Shown here one piece after another: positions 44,012 to 56,709 of a DNA stretch of 64,000 nt; position 1 is the first letter of the stretch, and each line of letters begins with the position of its first letter. Made by a program: the position numbers and the translations under genes. Under the pieces are notes generated by a model, which worked only from the letters and a program-made list of their open reading frames with translations, was not told the origin of the DNA and ran no database searches. Source of the DNA: Odobenus rosmarus divergens (Eukaryota; Chordata; Mammalia; Carnivora; Odobenidae); assembly GCF_000321225.1 (NCBI RefSeq), contig NW_004452115.1, forward strand, positions 80,115 to 144,114, in the 5' to 3' direction.

Positions 44012-45629
44012 CTGAAGGGACTCTGAGCTACCTAACTTGGTAGCGTCAGCCTAGGACAAAACTTAATAGTCCTGTTCTTTACATCAAGCACTCTAGGGTA
44101 TCCTCACAAACCCACGTGGTAGAAACTGTCAACCTACTCTTAAGAGCAGTCTCAGCAACATGAAAATAGACCGTTTCCTTACTGTTCCTCAACATATGCA
44201 GTCTGATTTCAAAGCCATTTCTCTTCACTACTCCACACTCATGTCCAAGGTACATTGGCCTCTGGAAGCTTGTGAGTTACACAATAGGAAAGCATGCCTT
44301 AACTCCTGACTCCTATGTATTCTGCCCCCAGAACAATGGTGAGGAGCCTCCTACTGCTGTCAACTGCAACTCTGGCATTTTGGTGTCCACAAGTGTGGAC
44401 TGCAAAATTAAGAGCTCAGTGGTGGTGGACAATACAGCGCAGTGCCTTCCAAGAGCGATAGTCATGCTCACTCACCTCCCAGCCCAGATGTTTTGAAAAC
44501 TTTCGGTGGCAATTCTAATTGTCCCAATCACTGGAGTCTGTCCATACTGGCAGTGGGCAGGGTTCCAGAACCTCCAGAATGCTGGATCTCTCCATAACTG
44601 TTAACAGCCCAACCCTGTGCATAAATCACATGTAGATTGTTCTGGGTTTGTTTGTTTCACTTAAATCTGAGCTTCGAATGTAACTTACACTGGTTAATAG
44701 CTATCTTTTTCTCTGGGCAAGTTTGGCTTTTGGTAGAGTTGTGTAAATGTATATTCAGAAGTGTCATGAAAGATCATGCTATGAGGGGTATTCTGGCCAC
44801 CTCAGTGCATTTGTATTGGTGTGCATTTGTTACCACCTGGAGTTGCTATGTACAGGTAAAGTTCATCATGTCTTCTAGCAGAGTTGTGCCCGAGAAACAA
44901 TGCATATCTTAATCTCATGTCTTATCAAATACCAATCTTCTCCTGAAAACATTGTTCAAGTATCACTTGGATAGCAGGAAATCAGACTATTTTAAGTCAG
45001 GGAAAACCAGCATTCCCAGCCTCTCTCAAACCCCAACAAGTTTCTTCAAATACCACTAAAACATCCACAAACTTCCATGACCTACCAAAGACACATATGA
45101 CCATGTGGTTAAAGCCCCTACAAACCAGCTTAGCCACTGACTTCAGTAAGTATGTTTGTATGTTACCAGCAATATTCTGTGGTACAGGATAGGGAATTAA
45201 GATCTTTGGACACTGCTAGGTGAGAACAGACTCATGAGGGGCTAAGTACTCAGGAAAAACGTAGAGAAAATAGTGGCCATAAATCAAAATGCGTTTAACT
45301 GTGCACAACACATCACCCTACTGGGAGATAACTAAGGTAACTTGTTTGCAACTTAGTGTGGTTCTTTGAATAAGAATATCTGCAAGTCAACAGAATTTTG
45401 AGAAGTCTCAATGGTAAGGAATGTCTAAGGATACCTTAAACACTTTAAAGGTGCATTAGAATCTGCTGCACGTCAGACTAAAGAACATGCAAACATTTTT
45501 TAAATTCCCCTACTAGACAAACAACTTCCATATTTTTCAACTTAGTTTCAAGTCCTTTGACACTTACCAGTCATGTGACTATGGCAAAGTCACTTCACCC
45601 CTTCATTGCCCCCATTGATAAAAGTAAAT
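44012..45629. other. No recognised gene or repeat
   Basis: Frames of 74 and 91 codons (44,272-44,496; 44,637-44,912; plus) lack recognisable domains. Confidence 0.45.
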
Positions 45630-45803
45630 GCCTGGGTGGCTCAGTTGGTTGGGCGACTGCCTTCGGCTCAGGTCATGATCCTGGAGTCCCGGGATCGAGT
45701 CCCGCATTGGGCTCCCTGCTTGGCAAGGAGCCTGCTTCTCCCTCTGACCCTCCCCCCTCTCATGTACTCTCTCTCATTCTCGCTCTCTCAAATCTTAAAA
45801 AAA
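45630..45803 (+). mobile_element. can-SINE with truncated head
   Basis: Begins at 'gcctgggtggctcagttgg' (lacking the first bases of the head) and continues 'aggtcatgatcctggagtcc', 'tcccgcattgggctccctgc', 'tctgaccctcccccctctc', 'aatcttaaaaaaaa'. TSD is short or unclear. Confidence 0.95.
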
Positions 45804-45930
45804 AATGCTACCCTTTGAGAGTATTGAACTGGAGTATAGTCAGGCTAAGAATATAGATGAGCTATCACCCACCCAAAGCTTGGCGTCCTAACACTTTAAG
45901 CAGATTTGTGTTGTATCCTAAGCCACATAG

Positions 45931-46300
45931 AGTAGTGCCCCTTATCGGAGGGGGATAGGTTCCGAGACCCCCTGTGGATGCTTGAAATGGACGATAATAC
46001 TGAACCCTCTATTTTTCCTGTTTGTAGGTATCTGCTAAAGCTTGATCTTACTGTGCCTAGTTTATCAATTAACAATAGCAATCTACTGTAATGAAAGTTG
46101 TGAATGTAGTTTCTCAATCTTTGCTGTATATGTGAAATGTGATACCAAAATTGCCTACGTGATGAGATGAAGTGAGGTCAGTGGTAAATGATGTTCGCAT
46201 TGTGACGTTGCACGAGGCTACTATTGACCTTCTGAAGATAAGTCAGAAGGAGGATCACCTACTTCCAGACTGTTGGTTGACTGCGGGGAACTAAAACCAT
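45931..46300 (+). mobile_element. Tigger-like DNA transposon copy A
   Basis: 'agtagtgccccttatcgg' end, 'gaccccctgtggatgcttg', 'ctgtaatgaaagttgtgaatg', 'gcctacgtgatgagatgaagtg', 'gtcagaaggaggatcacctacttcc', 'gttgactgcggggaactaaaacc'. The same family recurs in the same orientation at 51,480. The far terminal repeat is eroded. Confidence 0.65.
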
Positions 46301-46580
46301 GACTTCTAGTGGCTGTACTTGCTGTGCTGAGAGCCAGTCCTTGAACGCTCTGTGGTGCTAAGGTACCTGTGAGTTGCTATCTGGGTACAACTGTAACCTA
46401 CTTGAAGGAGTTACTTGGTTCTTAAATGTCAGATCATTCTTGGTCTTGAGTTACACTATTGGTGGTCTTCATTAATATTTGGTAGTTTTTATTCCTTCTA
46501 AAGATTTCCTGTCTTCATAAAGAAGCAATATTGTGGTTGAAACTCAAGTGTCCTTAGACAAAGGAGGACCCAGTATGGCG
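46301..46580. other. No recognised element
   Basis: Nothing recognised. Confidence 0.4.
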
Positions 46581-46584
46581 AACC

Positions 46585-46715
46585 ACTTTGGTTCCAGTTC
46601 TGCGTCCCCTATTGTGTTTACCTGTGCATGACCTTTAACTTCCCAATGCCAGTTTCTCTAACTAGAAATAACACCTCCCCTATAGCATTGGTGTAACAGT
46701 GAAGTTCTTATACTT
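46585..46715 (-). mobile_element. MIR fragment
   Basis: 'gttccagttctgcgtccc', 'cctgtgcatgacctttaacttccc', 'gccagtttctctaactagaaat' are reverse MIR. Confidence 0.65.
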
Positions 46716-49700
46716 CTGAAATGTCTTATTTCAATAGCTGTAGACTAAGTCTTTTTTATTTTTCCCCTCCCCCTGATGGTATCTCTCTTCTCAGCATCTT
46801 CAAAGCTGTATCTGTAGGTACATTCTGAGGTCTGTGTTCTAGGTATGCTCCAGATCATACCTGCATTTGCTTCTATTAGGGACCTCTAGGGGACAAGAAT
46901 AATGGCAAAAATCACTGGGGCGGGGGGAAAAAGTCTAAGGGACTAGAGATGGAGATACTGTGACCTCCACATTATACTCTAACTCATAACTAAATATAAA
47001 TATAATTCACTGGAGAACAAGTGAAAACTTCAATAAGCCATGTAAGTAATAAACAAATTCTAGATGTGAACATGTAGAAAATGTCAGCACATGAATGGGG
47101 AGGACTAACTTTAAGACCATGCTCTCTGGGGGAAGGGGAAAGGAATGAGATGAAAGTTAATTATTTTTCACTTAAACCCAAGTCCACATGAATACTAGTC
47201 AACTGTGGATAATCTCTTTGGAAAACTTAAACTCACGGGTGTTCTTTTGAGAATGAGCTGGGTCAAAGTTCAGAACAAATTCATGCATTCAAAGCTGTGT
47301 GCCAATTGCCTCCCACACTGTTGTGGGCCCTGAAGGTGCTGTAGACACAGTAACTGGCTTTGAACTGTGAAGCTGGTTCACTCAATTGGAATGGAAAGCT
47401 TGAAGGTCTGGAGTAGGGTCTGTGGCTTGAAGCCTCTGCTGTTTAGGAGGTTCAAAAGGGCAAGCAGTGTCAATATGGAGGGAAGTCATGGGTCATGAGC
47501 CATATCTGGGTGGGTTTTTCACTGAAGGTGGGAGAGTGCTTACTGTCTGAGGTAGAGCAGGCCTCTGGAGCAGTAGCAGGAGGGAATGGACCAAAACCTG
47601 GGAGCCATGGGGAGGGGCGGGGGAAGAAGGGAGTTTGGGGCAGAAGCTCAGAGGACCTGGGGCACTTGCGTTGCATGCATGGGAAACTATGAATAATCAC
47701 ATAGGGCTCCCACTTGACCCCAGCTGGGGGTTTAGCTCTCAGTGGTACAGGAAAAGTTCAGCAGGAGTGAGAGGACTGGTAGAGACTGACTAGAATCTAG
47801 ACCTCTGTAGCTTCAGTCACCGATCTCCTCCTGGGTGCTTTCCAGCAGTTGTGGCTATATTGCCTTTCCTGAAGTTACAATGGCTCTCCAAGAGTCATTG
47901 TTTACCATGAAGCTCCTCTCCCCTTGGAGGCCACAGCTTTCATCATGGGCCAGCACCTGCACTTCCATGGGCTGCTGACCATCTTCCCTGCGTCTTCCTA
48001 TATAATGCAATAATTCCTCAGGGTATTTGGACCAGTGGCTGGCCAACCTTACCAAATGGAGGCAGATGGTTGTTACCAGTGGAGGGCTCTGTTCCAAGAA
48101 CTGGTAGCTGGCTCAAATGGCAGCAATGTCCTACCAAGCCTTCTGGGTCCTCTTTCCCTGACTCTACCCTAAGACACCTGGAAATTTTCTACTTATGCCT
48201 GCTTTTGACAGCTCATTTTAGCCCCAAAGAGAATTCTCACTACAACCCAGGGCTAAGACCGAGGCAGGTTCCCTTCCCTGTTTATGAAAGTTTTCTTCTC
48301 ACTAAAGGTGTGTTTCTGGAGAGTTTAAAACTTGAGCTGGTTTTTCTAGTTCAACTTTCAAGCTCTGGGTGGGTTCTCTAGAGGTCTCATGTCTCTGCCC
48401 TGTGCTGCTTATATAAACCAAAACTCTGGTCACCCGGTCCTCAGCAGAAACTTCCAGGGTAGAGCCTCACCATAGGGTTGGCTGCTTTCATTTTAGTCCT
48501 CTTGCAACATTAACATACTCATTACTTGCCAGTTTAGCTGAACCTTAAAAATTACCGACATCTGGGTGTTCACATCTGTTTTTCTAGAAAATCTGGCCTT
48601 CTCAAATACCAGATATGGAAACAGTAAAGTCTTTGCGACATCTTCCTCACTGCCTTTTGATTGGCTCTTTTGACAGCTTCGAGGTCTTTCTATTCCTAAC
48701 TTGCTTTCTTTGTCATTCTTATCAGCTTCATATTTCTAACCACTAACTGGACACCATTTCCTTCAATGCCACTGAAATTCTAAAGTTCAATCAGATTGGA
48801 GGACAAGACTTTAAAGTGAAGCAGATTTTACTGATGCAAACACATAAGTTTAAAGGAAGGAACAGGATGGAGAAGAATGTCCTAACTCCAGAGAATCTAT
48901 TTGTTCTTGTCCCCCACCCAGTTTCCCTCCAGGGGGAGTTGAACACCCTAAAAGAGCTTACTTACACCTGTGGTCAGAAGTCCCCTCAAGTGGCCATTGA
49001 GGCACCAGTGGTACCTTCGGTGACAATGGGTTGGCAAGTTTGAGTTTTCCCGAGTCGTGTGGAAGAAAAATGGAGGAGTATGAAGCGTGGGGAGAAGTCG
49101 GTTTTTTTTGTTTTTTTGTTTTTGTTTTTTTTATTAACCAGAGAGGTTTGCCTTATTCCAGTCACCTAGAATAAGCATCACATGCGGTTTCCCCGCTAAG
49201 GTGGCTTCTCAGATGTGGATTCAATTGTGAATGGTTTAACTTGGAGATGCAGCAAAGCTGGTAGAAAAGTGATACAGGGAGAAGGCATTGAATAATGATA
49301 CACTATTGTGCCGGGCACCCATGGAGCATAGTGTCTTCAATTCTGGGAAATGGTGTAAAATATACCTTGTAATTCTCCCACCTGAGGTGCAGGAAGAGCT
49401 GGGGTATTTATACACCAGTCTTGGTCACTGATGGGGGCTCACATGGGAAGCTCCTGGTAGATGAGTGAGCGAGGTAGTGGTACCCAGGATCATCCTCTCA
49501 GGACAGACCCTAGTCAATGATCCAGCATGGTGGTAGTACAACATGGTACTGCTGTCACCGTAGGCTGGACTCCTCTAATGGGCTCTGAAACTTTGGGACT
49601 GGCAGAGACAACTAGGTTGGCATGATTGACAGTCCTCCCTGTCCAATCTGGTTCCCTCCCCCTGCCCCCTTACATCACAGGTGTTACCCTCCAATAAACC

Positions 49701-50119
49701 CTGTGCATGCATAACTCCTTTTCAACATCTTCCAGAAGAGCCCAGTTTTCAACACCTGCCAAGGGCCTGATAGTGTGTTCTTTTCTTCCAAGGGATTTGT
49801 TCCATGTGCGCTCCACCACCCCCCACCCCGCCATTACAGACACTTGCATCATCAGGTGCCCAGTTGTTGATAAGCCACTCAGGTTGGATAGTTGTTTGGT
49901 GTCTTGGGCTCTGGAAGGGCCCAGGAATGGGCCTGGAGTGGCTTTCTAAACATAGTATAAGTGTTGCTGGGAGAAGGCATGTGTTTTGTGGCTTGCTAGA
50001 GGCTGTGTTCAGTGTCCTCTGCAGCAGCCAGCTCAAATCCCAGTGGATCTGCAAAGCCTAAGGAGTGGGACTCCTTTCCCTGCATCTGCCTAGATACACC
50101 AGATGCCAACAAGTCAATC
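46716..50119. other. Long stretch without recognised repeats or genes
   Basis: Frames up to 103 codons (48,070-48,381, plus) show no domain. There is a T/G-rich tract at 49,100-49,135. No SINE or LINE core seen over 3.4 kb. Confidence 0.45.
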
Positions 50120-50838
50120 TTTTTATTTTTATTATGTTAATCACCATACATTACATCATTAGTTTTTGATGTAGTATTCCATGATTCATTGTTTGTGCAT
50201 AACACCAGTGCTCCATGCAGAATGTGCCCTTTTTAATACCCATCACCAGGCTAACCCATCCCCCCACCCCCCTCCCCTCTAGAACCCTCAGTTTGTTTTT
50301 CAGAGTCCATCGTCTCTCATGGGTCGTCTCCCCCTCTGACTTACTCCCCTTCATTCTTCCCCTCCTGCTATCTTTTTTTTTTCTTAACATATATTGCATT
50401 ATTTGTTTCAGAAGTACAGATCTGTGATTCAACAGTCTTGCACAATTCACAGCACTCACCACAGCACATACCCTCCCCAATGTCTGTCATCCAGCCACCC
50501 CATCCCTCCCACCCCCCACCACTCCAGCAACCCTCAGTTTGTTTCCTGAGATTAAGAATTCCTCATATCAGTGAGGTCACATGATACATGTCTTTCTCTG
50601 GTTGACTTATTTCACTCAGCATAACACCCTCCAGTTCCATCCACGTCATTGCAAATGGCAAGATCTCATTCCTTTTGATGGCTGCATAATATTCCATTGT
50701 GTATATATACCACATCTTTATCCATTCATCTGTCAATGGACATCTTGGCTCTTTCCACAGTTTGGCTATTGTGGACATTGCTGCTATAAACATTGGGGTG
50801 CATGTACCCCTTTGGATCCCTACATTTGTATCTTTGTG
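50120..50838 (-). mobile_element. 5'-truncated LINE-1 with two-module 3' UTR
   Basis: Reverse of the 33 kb structure. Module 2 is 50,120-50,365 ('ccatacattacatcattag', 'ccctcagtttgtttttcag', 'ctctcatgggtcg'). Module 1 is 50,385-50,560 ('gattcaacagtcttgcac', 'accctcagtttgtttcc'). Then comes ORF2 to 'atttgtatcttt'. Confidence 0.95.
50563..50838 (-). pseudogene. L1 ORF2p extreme C-terminus
   Basis: A 76-codon frame (Met at 50,793) carries the ORF2 C-terminal signatures 'LWKEPRCP', 'IYTMEYYAAIKRNEI', 'TWMELEGVMLSEISQ'. One codon is lost in the 'TDEWIKxMWYIY' stretch compared with the 26 kb copy. No catalytic domain remains. Confidence 0.9.
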
Positions 50839-51479
50839 GATGGGGGTGACAAAATCCCCTGCCTTGGGAAAGCTAGATCTTGGTGGGCGTCATAAAGAAA
50901 TCAAGGGCAGATAGTGGTGTTGCCTGAACCATGACCTCTACCACTTGTACTCCTGTCTCTGTACATCAGTCTGGACTCAGTAGTGGGGAAGGAACCGGTA
51001 CATTGGCAAACAGCATTTATTGGCTTCGGGCACTACTTGACTATCCTGAGGGGTGGGGATGGCAACTTCTTATCCAGTTACCTAATCGTTATCTGATTAT
51101 AGAAACCAATTCCTTTTATTGGCCTAGAGACTGTAATCCAAACGCTATTCCCCAGGGCCTGGTTTAAGACCTTGGCTGAAAAAAAAGCTGTGGACCTATG
51201 TTCCATCCTGCTCTCTGCTTGCACCTACATTTCTGGGCTTTCCTACCTTACTCCAGCTTACATCCATCTGTACAAATGCCATTTATCCTGTTCCTCTTCT
51301 ATTGAAAGCTGTTAAAACAAAAAGGCAGCTGAATTTAAAACCTCTTTACTTCATTCTAAAGCTTATTTCTTTAAAATCTTCTCCCCAGAGAAACCACTCT
51401 TTCTCAAATGTTCATGTTAAGTTTCCATGTCAGCTGCCCCATAACTTGAGGTCCCTCCCCCATCCAAGACTCCCAGGGG
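50839..51479. other. No recognised element
   Basis: A 78-codon plus frame at 50,931-51,167 has no domain. Its right end may already include the eroded left terminus of the next element. Confidence 0.4.
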
Positions 51480-51806
51480 CTGTCTGAAACCCCAGATCAT
51501 ACCTAACCCTACATAGAACTTTGTCATAGGTATGTTTAGGAAAAAGTTTAATAGGCACAATAACAGATGATAAAATAGAATTATAACCTATTAAGTAAAC
51601 GAATGTGTTCTATTAAAACCCTATTACACTGTACTCACCCTTGTGATGGAAAGGCTAAAACTACCTGTGACAAAGAGGTGAAGGACACACTGTACCACAG
51701 CCACCACGGACCTTACAGTCAGGAGGATAGTCTGTTTCTGCACTGTGATTGACCGCAGGTAACTGAAACCGTGCAAGGTGGAACTGTGGATAACGGGTGA
51801 CCAATG
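51480..51806 (+). mobile_element. Tigger-like DNA transposon copy B
   Basis: 'gtctgaaaccccagatcatacc', 'gtcataggtatgtttagg', 'actgtactcacccttgtgatgg', 'tgattgaccgcaggtaactgaaacc', 'ggaactgtggataacggg'. Same family and orientation as 45,931-46,300. Confidence 0.65.
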
Positions 51807-52984
51807 TACTCAGGTTTTGGTGGATTTTGAACAGTGAGCCACTTCTTGTGAATGAAAACAGGTGAGCAACGTATGAGGACTATGGACTTGGCCTCAGGAC
51901 TAGGGAATAAGTTGTCCAGACAATTCCTGATACGAGAGAGACCTAAGAAACATGTTGTGACCTCTTAGTGGTAAAACTCCACACATCCCTGTTGGAGAAA
52001 ATCTTATTTCAATAAAAGCCTGGGTTCTGTATGTATAGTAATGATCTAATCTTGTGGTACAAATTCTTGGCATTATGAATGGTCTTGGAAAGTCTGTTTG
52101 GCATATGTAGGTGGTTCCTCTTTCCCTTTTATATAGGTTTGTAAAAATGCTTTCTTCCTCATGCCTCCTTTTGTTTCTTCCATCACTCTGGTTTTAACAT
52201 TTCTGAGAGTGTTTCCTTGTATAAATTCTTCTTCGAAGGGAACGGTTTCTCATCTGTGGCTAGAAAGCTGCCGAATATTACCTTTCTGCTCTGGAAACAG
52301 ACTAAGGTCTCTACTTTCCTATCCTCAAAGCCAGCCCATCTGACCCTTAGGAAGCCATTCCAAGCCCTCCTTTAACCCACAGGGATCTGTGCAGCACTTC
52401 CTGGAGTGTTTTGTTCAAGACTTTTCAGTGAAAGTGCCATCAAAACAGGTTTGTTTTTTAATACATATTACAGGCTTTAATAATGAAAATACTGTGTCTG
52501 GGTAGTAGAGTGTGGTACAAGTCAGGATCAGTGTAGTGCCCAGTCTTTTCACCCTGGTTACTCTTAAAAAGGTACTCTTACCAAACTTTTATAATGGTTG
52601 TATCACAAGTTTTTAGGTTTTTCTGTTCTATGGTTAAAATGCAACATATAAAATCCACTTAACAGCCAGCACTAGTTTTTGAGTAGAAGGTAGAAAACTA
52701 GACAAATACACTGGGCTTTAGTAAGAGAAACCTACAAAAAGTGGCATATGCTATTTAAATGAACTTGAAGGAAACCACTTTGACTCTGTGGTAGAAGACC
52801 TGTATTTGGTCTTTGTCCCTGGTTCCTGGCACAAAGTTCCAAAACAACCCTTAGAATCTCCTGTGAGTGGTAGGAATGTCTTCTGTTATTCATAAGGAGA
52901 CTCTTTGATCCCATGAGTTAATGCTAATGAAGTGACAGAGGGTCCCCCTAAATAACCTCTGGCTGGGGCTGTCCCAGAATGAAC
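51807..52984. other. No recognised gene or repeat
   Basis: Frames of 60 codons only, with no recognisable domain. Confidence 0.45.
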
Positions 52985-53515
52985 AAATGATTGGAGGGTC
53001 GGATGTTTCATCCCTATCCACTGACTTCCAGGAAAGGGAAGTGTAGGGGGTGGGGGTCAAGCTCTAGAACTCCTAAACAATGAGATCTGATGAGCTTCTG
53101 GGTGGGTGAACAGCTAGAGGTGCTAGGAGGGTGGTGTGCCCAGAGGTCATGAAAGCTCTGCATCAACTACCAGCACTTCCCCCCTCCCCATTTGCCCTAT
53201 GCATCTCTTCAACTTGGCTGTTGATTAGTTGTATCACTTATAATAAACCGGTAAACAAGTATTTTCCTGAGTTCCATGAACTGTTGTAATAAATTGAACC
53301 TAAGGAGGGGATGTAAGAACCCCAGACTTATAGTCAAGTGGGGGCAAAAGTCCATGTTGCCCTTCCCCCTCTTCTGAATTAGAAGCCTTTTTGTGGTATG
53401 GAGTTCTTGAGCTGGTATCTGACCATAATTCCAGGTAGGCTGTGTCAATTGAATTGTTGGACACCCAGTTGGTGTCAGAAAACTGGTTGATGTAAGAAAA
53501 CCCCCCAGACTACAT
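52985..53515 (+). mobile_element. Old LTR-like repeat
   Basis: 'ccatttgccctatgcatctcttcaacttggctgttgattagttgtatcacttataataaaccggtaa', 'gaacctaaggaggggatg' and 'gacacccagttggtgtcag' match a dispersed mammalian repeat I have met before. The internal 'aataaacc' is polyadenylation-like. Family not named. The 124-codon minus frame over it is a shadow. Confidence 0.55.
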
Positions 53516-56506
53516 GAAACAAGACTCTTTAATTCTATACTTAAAGCTAGGTCTGAACAGAGTTGGAAAGAGTGTCCAAGCAAGATTTTGGCAGACCCTA
53601 TCAGAGCATGGCTCTATGATAAACTTATTTTGTAAATGCCGTATGTAGTTATTTCTTGAAAAAATGGAAGGGACTATTGATCTGTCTAAGTCTTTAACAT
53701 TAAAGATCTTACCAAATTAACATACCACTTAATGGTAATGGAATACACTTGGAGCTTGGCTTGCATTTTTCTCCTGGGTTCTAAGAGTGCTACTAAACGG
53801 TCATATTCAGTCATCATTCAATTGCCAAAGTAAATAACACAGACTAAAGTTCCCCTAGTGAGATTCACAAGGCTTCTGCTCAAGCTAAAACATGGCTCCT
53901 CTTAATGTGACCATTGTTCTCACTGAGTGGTCTGAAATGCTAGTTTTTGGTAGTGTCTAGCTTTTATTTCAGGGCAGAATTAGAATATGGCTCCTGCCTC
54001 CAGAATAAAAATGGTATCAATCATGCAGTCTAAGAACCATTGGTAGTCTTATCAAACTGAATTTTATCCCTTAAAGAGCTATGAATAATAGTTATTCTGT
54101 GAGTAGAATCCTTTTCAGTACTTAGGGAGGCTGACTGTAAGATGGCTTTCACAGGCTTGATGGTACGTCACTGAGTGCTTTGCAAGAACAGTCAGCATTT
54201 TTAATCTTCAGTATCCAGAGCATCTAATGGTGTGCCATGTGGCATAGCTACAGTTCTTCCTGCTAAAATCTGGTATCATTTATGTCCCTGATATGAGCCT
54301 AATGTAATGTATTGAATTAGTGGATCCTAAGCCTGGGCTGGTGGAGATACATACTTTATCCTGTGGGAAGTTCCATGGGTGGCCCACGTACAGGACAAAA
54401 TGATGCAATTGCATTTACTCTGTACCTTTTATAGGATTAGGATTCAGTCTTAGAAAAGATTCTCGCTCATGTGGGTGCTGAATGAGATTTGTGAGTGTCC
54501 CTTGAGCCCTGACTACATCTTACCTTGCCAATACGCCTTGATTGTGCCCATTGAGTAAACCTCTGGATGGGGCCGGACTTCTGTGTTGAAGTATCATGAA
54601 GCAGAGTTCTCTAGTCCATTCTTATGCAACTAGTTCAACCAGCTTTGCAGTCTTTTACTACATCTTCGCTGAAAGGCCTAATTCTGGAGTGTTGAATAGA
54701 ACACCAGCCCAAGTAAATGGGGAATAGGCAGTTGTAACCATGGGTCAGGGCTCATCCCAGGTGGGCACTAGAACCCCTAGCAGCTGCTTGAAATCAGCAA
54801 TGCAGACCAAGCCTGCATCTATAGTGGGAAGTACCTTATATGGCTTATGTCTTATTGGGATATCTGTATCCCTTATTTCACCACTCTTTGAGTCCTCCTG
54901 CATGATTTCTCCTTCCCAACCCTTTCCAGAAGGAAGACTGACTTCAGCCTGAAAAGCATAAGGTGTACCAGTCACTTTGATCACAGAATTGGTGATTGAC
55001 AAAGACTATTAATCCAAGTCCTATGTAGCAACTTGAGATACTCCTATTTTGAGAATAGCTAATGAAAAATTCTATGCCTCCTGTGTTTCAACTCAAGTGA
55101 CTATGTACAAATACATGCCTGTTATACATTTCATGGGTGCTGGAAAGATTCCCAAAGCTTAAGTGCCTATCAGTGGTAAAAAGACACCAACAGATACCTC
55201 TGCCCTAGAGGATGGAACAATCTTGAAATGTCTTGCTACTAAGGAGAAGAAAACTTCCAAGATGTTACTTGCTAAGAGTGGCTGTGTCACAGGAAAGGCT
55301 TTTGCCTTGCAAATAAGGCCCGGAGGCCTGAAATTGGGGCCTATAACTAGCTTACCTGGTGGTGGTAGGAGGACGCATTTGGAAAACATTGATGTGATAG
55401 GTAGCTGAGAGTCTGGAATAAGCCTGTCTTGGGAGGAAAGAGATAATAAAAGAACCTGAACAGACTCCTTATGTGTAAGGGTGAAATCCTGAGCCTAGAA
55501 TAAAAGCATGTACTACTCTGGGGTATAGGTGGTGATGTGACTGACCTCCTTTGTGGGGACCATCTGAGGGTTTGTGCAGAGTGTTCAGAGGGTTAATTTA
55601 GACCACTCGCCTAAGGGATACCTTTTATCCCTAACACTGGCTATAGAGTGATTATTTAGCATCTCAGCTAATAAGCAGGAAATAAAACCATGGTGGCCCA
55701 TGAATTACTGTTAGGTCCAGATTGGGCACATACTCTTGGACTTGATGAACTATGAGTAATCTAGCCTAGTTGGCTAGGAAACCATTTTGGAGACATCCTT
55801 ACTTCAGTCCCAAAGTTTGGAGAAAGATTACAAGATACTCTAGAAGAATATGTTCTCTGAATTTCTTCCTTGGAGTCCAAGGACAACCTGAAGCTATCTA
55901 CAGAAGGCCCCAATCATAAGGTGACTTATAAATCCTAAGTGGAGTTGCACTAGACTATTCATTCTGGGAGTTCTTAGGAATAACATGCTTAGTCTTGACC
56001 TATTATGGTAATGCTTCCCCACTTCTGCTTTAAGGGTTCTTACTAGTTACTGATACCTGTGTATTCTGTAACTCCACCATCTGCTCTGCCAGCAGAAGCC
56101 CTCTGGTTTAAAGTTGATCAGGCTGTTCTTTTTCCCATGTTAAATTTTCCCTCCCTGGTGCCCATAATAATGAATTCTACATATCTCCTTGTTCCTAAAA
56201 TCATTGCTTCCTAGCTTCTACTCCCCACGCCTACCCTCCACCCTGGTCCCTAGGCCTGGAACCTAGTGTTCTCCCAACTCTTGTTGGGGGGGGCGGGGCA
56301 GGTTTCAGGAATACCTGGCCTTCTGTGCCCCACTGAAAGTTCACTGTCAGCACTTCCATGTGGTGGTTGTGCCTCAAATAGGCCTTCCTGTGTCTGGGCA
56401 AGACCGTTTCCTTGACTCCAAGGATAGGTATTTCCAGCTTTTTGTATCTGGGGGGCGGGGGGGATAAGAGCAGCCCAAGTTCAGAATAACCTTTTTAATC
56501 TGTAAA
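53516..56506. other. Long stretch without recognised repeats or genes
   Basis: Overlapping frames at 54,740-55,408 on both strands (70-85 codons) show no domain that I can support. G-runs at 56,284-56,298 and 56,450-56,464. Confidence 0.45.
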
Positions 56507-56522
56507 CTTAAACAGACCAACT

Positions 56523-56693
56523 GGGGTGCCTGGGTGGCTCAGTCGTTGGGCGTCTGCCTTCAGCTCGGGTCATGATCCCGAGGTCTTGGGATTGAGCCCC
56601 GTGTCAGGTCGCCTGCTCAGCAGGAAGCCTGCTTCTGTCTCCCACTCCCCCTGCTTGTGTTCCCTTTCTCACGGTCTCTCTGTCAAATAAAAT
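56523..56693 (+). mobile_element. can-SINE
   Basis: Plus copy: 'ggggtgcctgggtggctcag', 'gggtcatgatcccgaggtc', 'cagcaggaagcctgcttctg', 'tgtcaaataaaat'. It has a perfect 16-bp TSD 'cttaaacagaccaact' (56,507-56,522 and 56,694-56,709) and almost no A tail. Confidence 0.97.
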
Positions 56694-56709
56694 CTTAAAC
56701 AGACCAACT

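Noticed and set aside
54740..55408. Frames on both strands, one starting MGQ as retroviral matrix proteins can
   Set aside because: Three residues are not evidence. It lies on the opposite strand to the ERV fossil, with no further gag-like motif, LTR or primer-binding site nearby.
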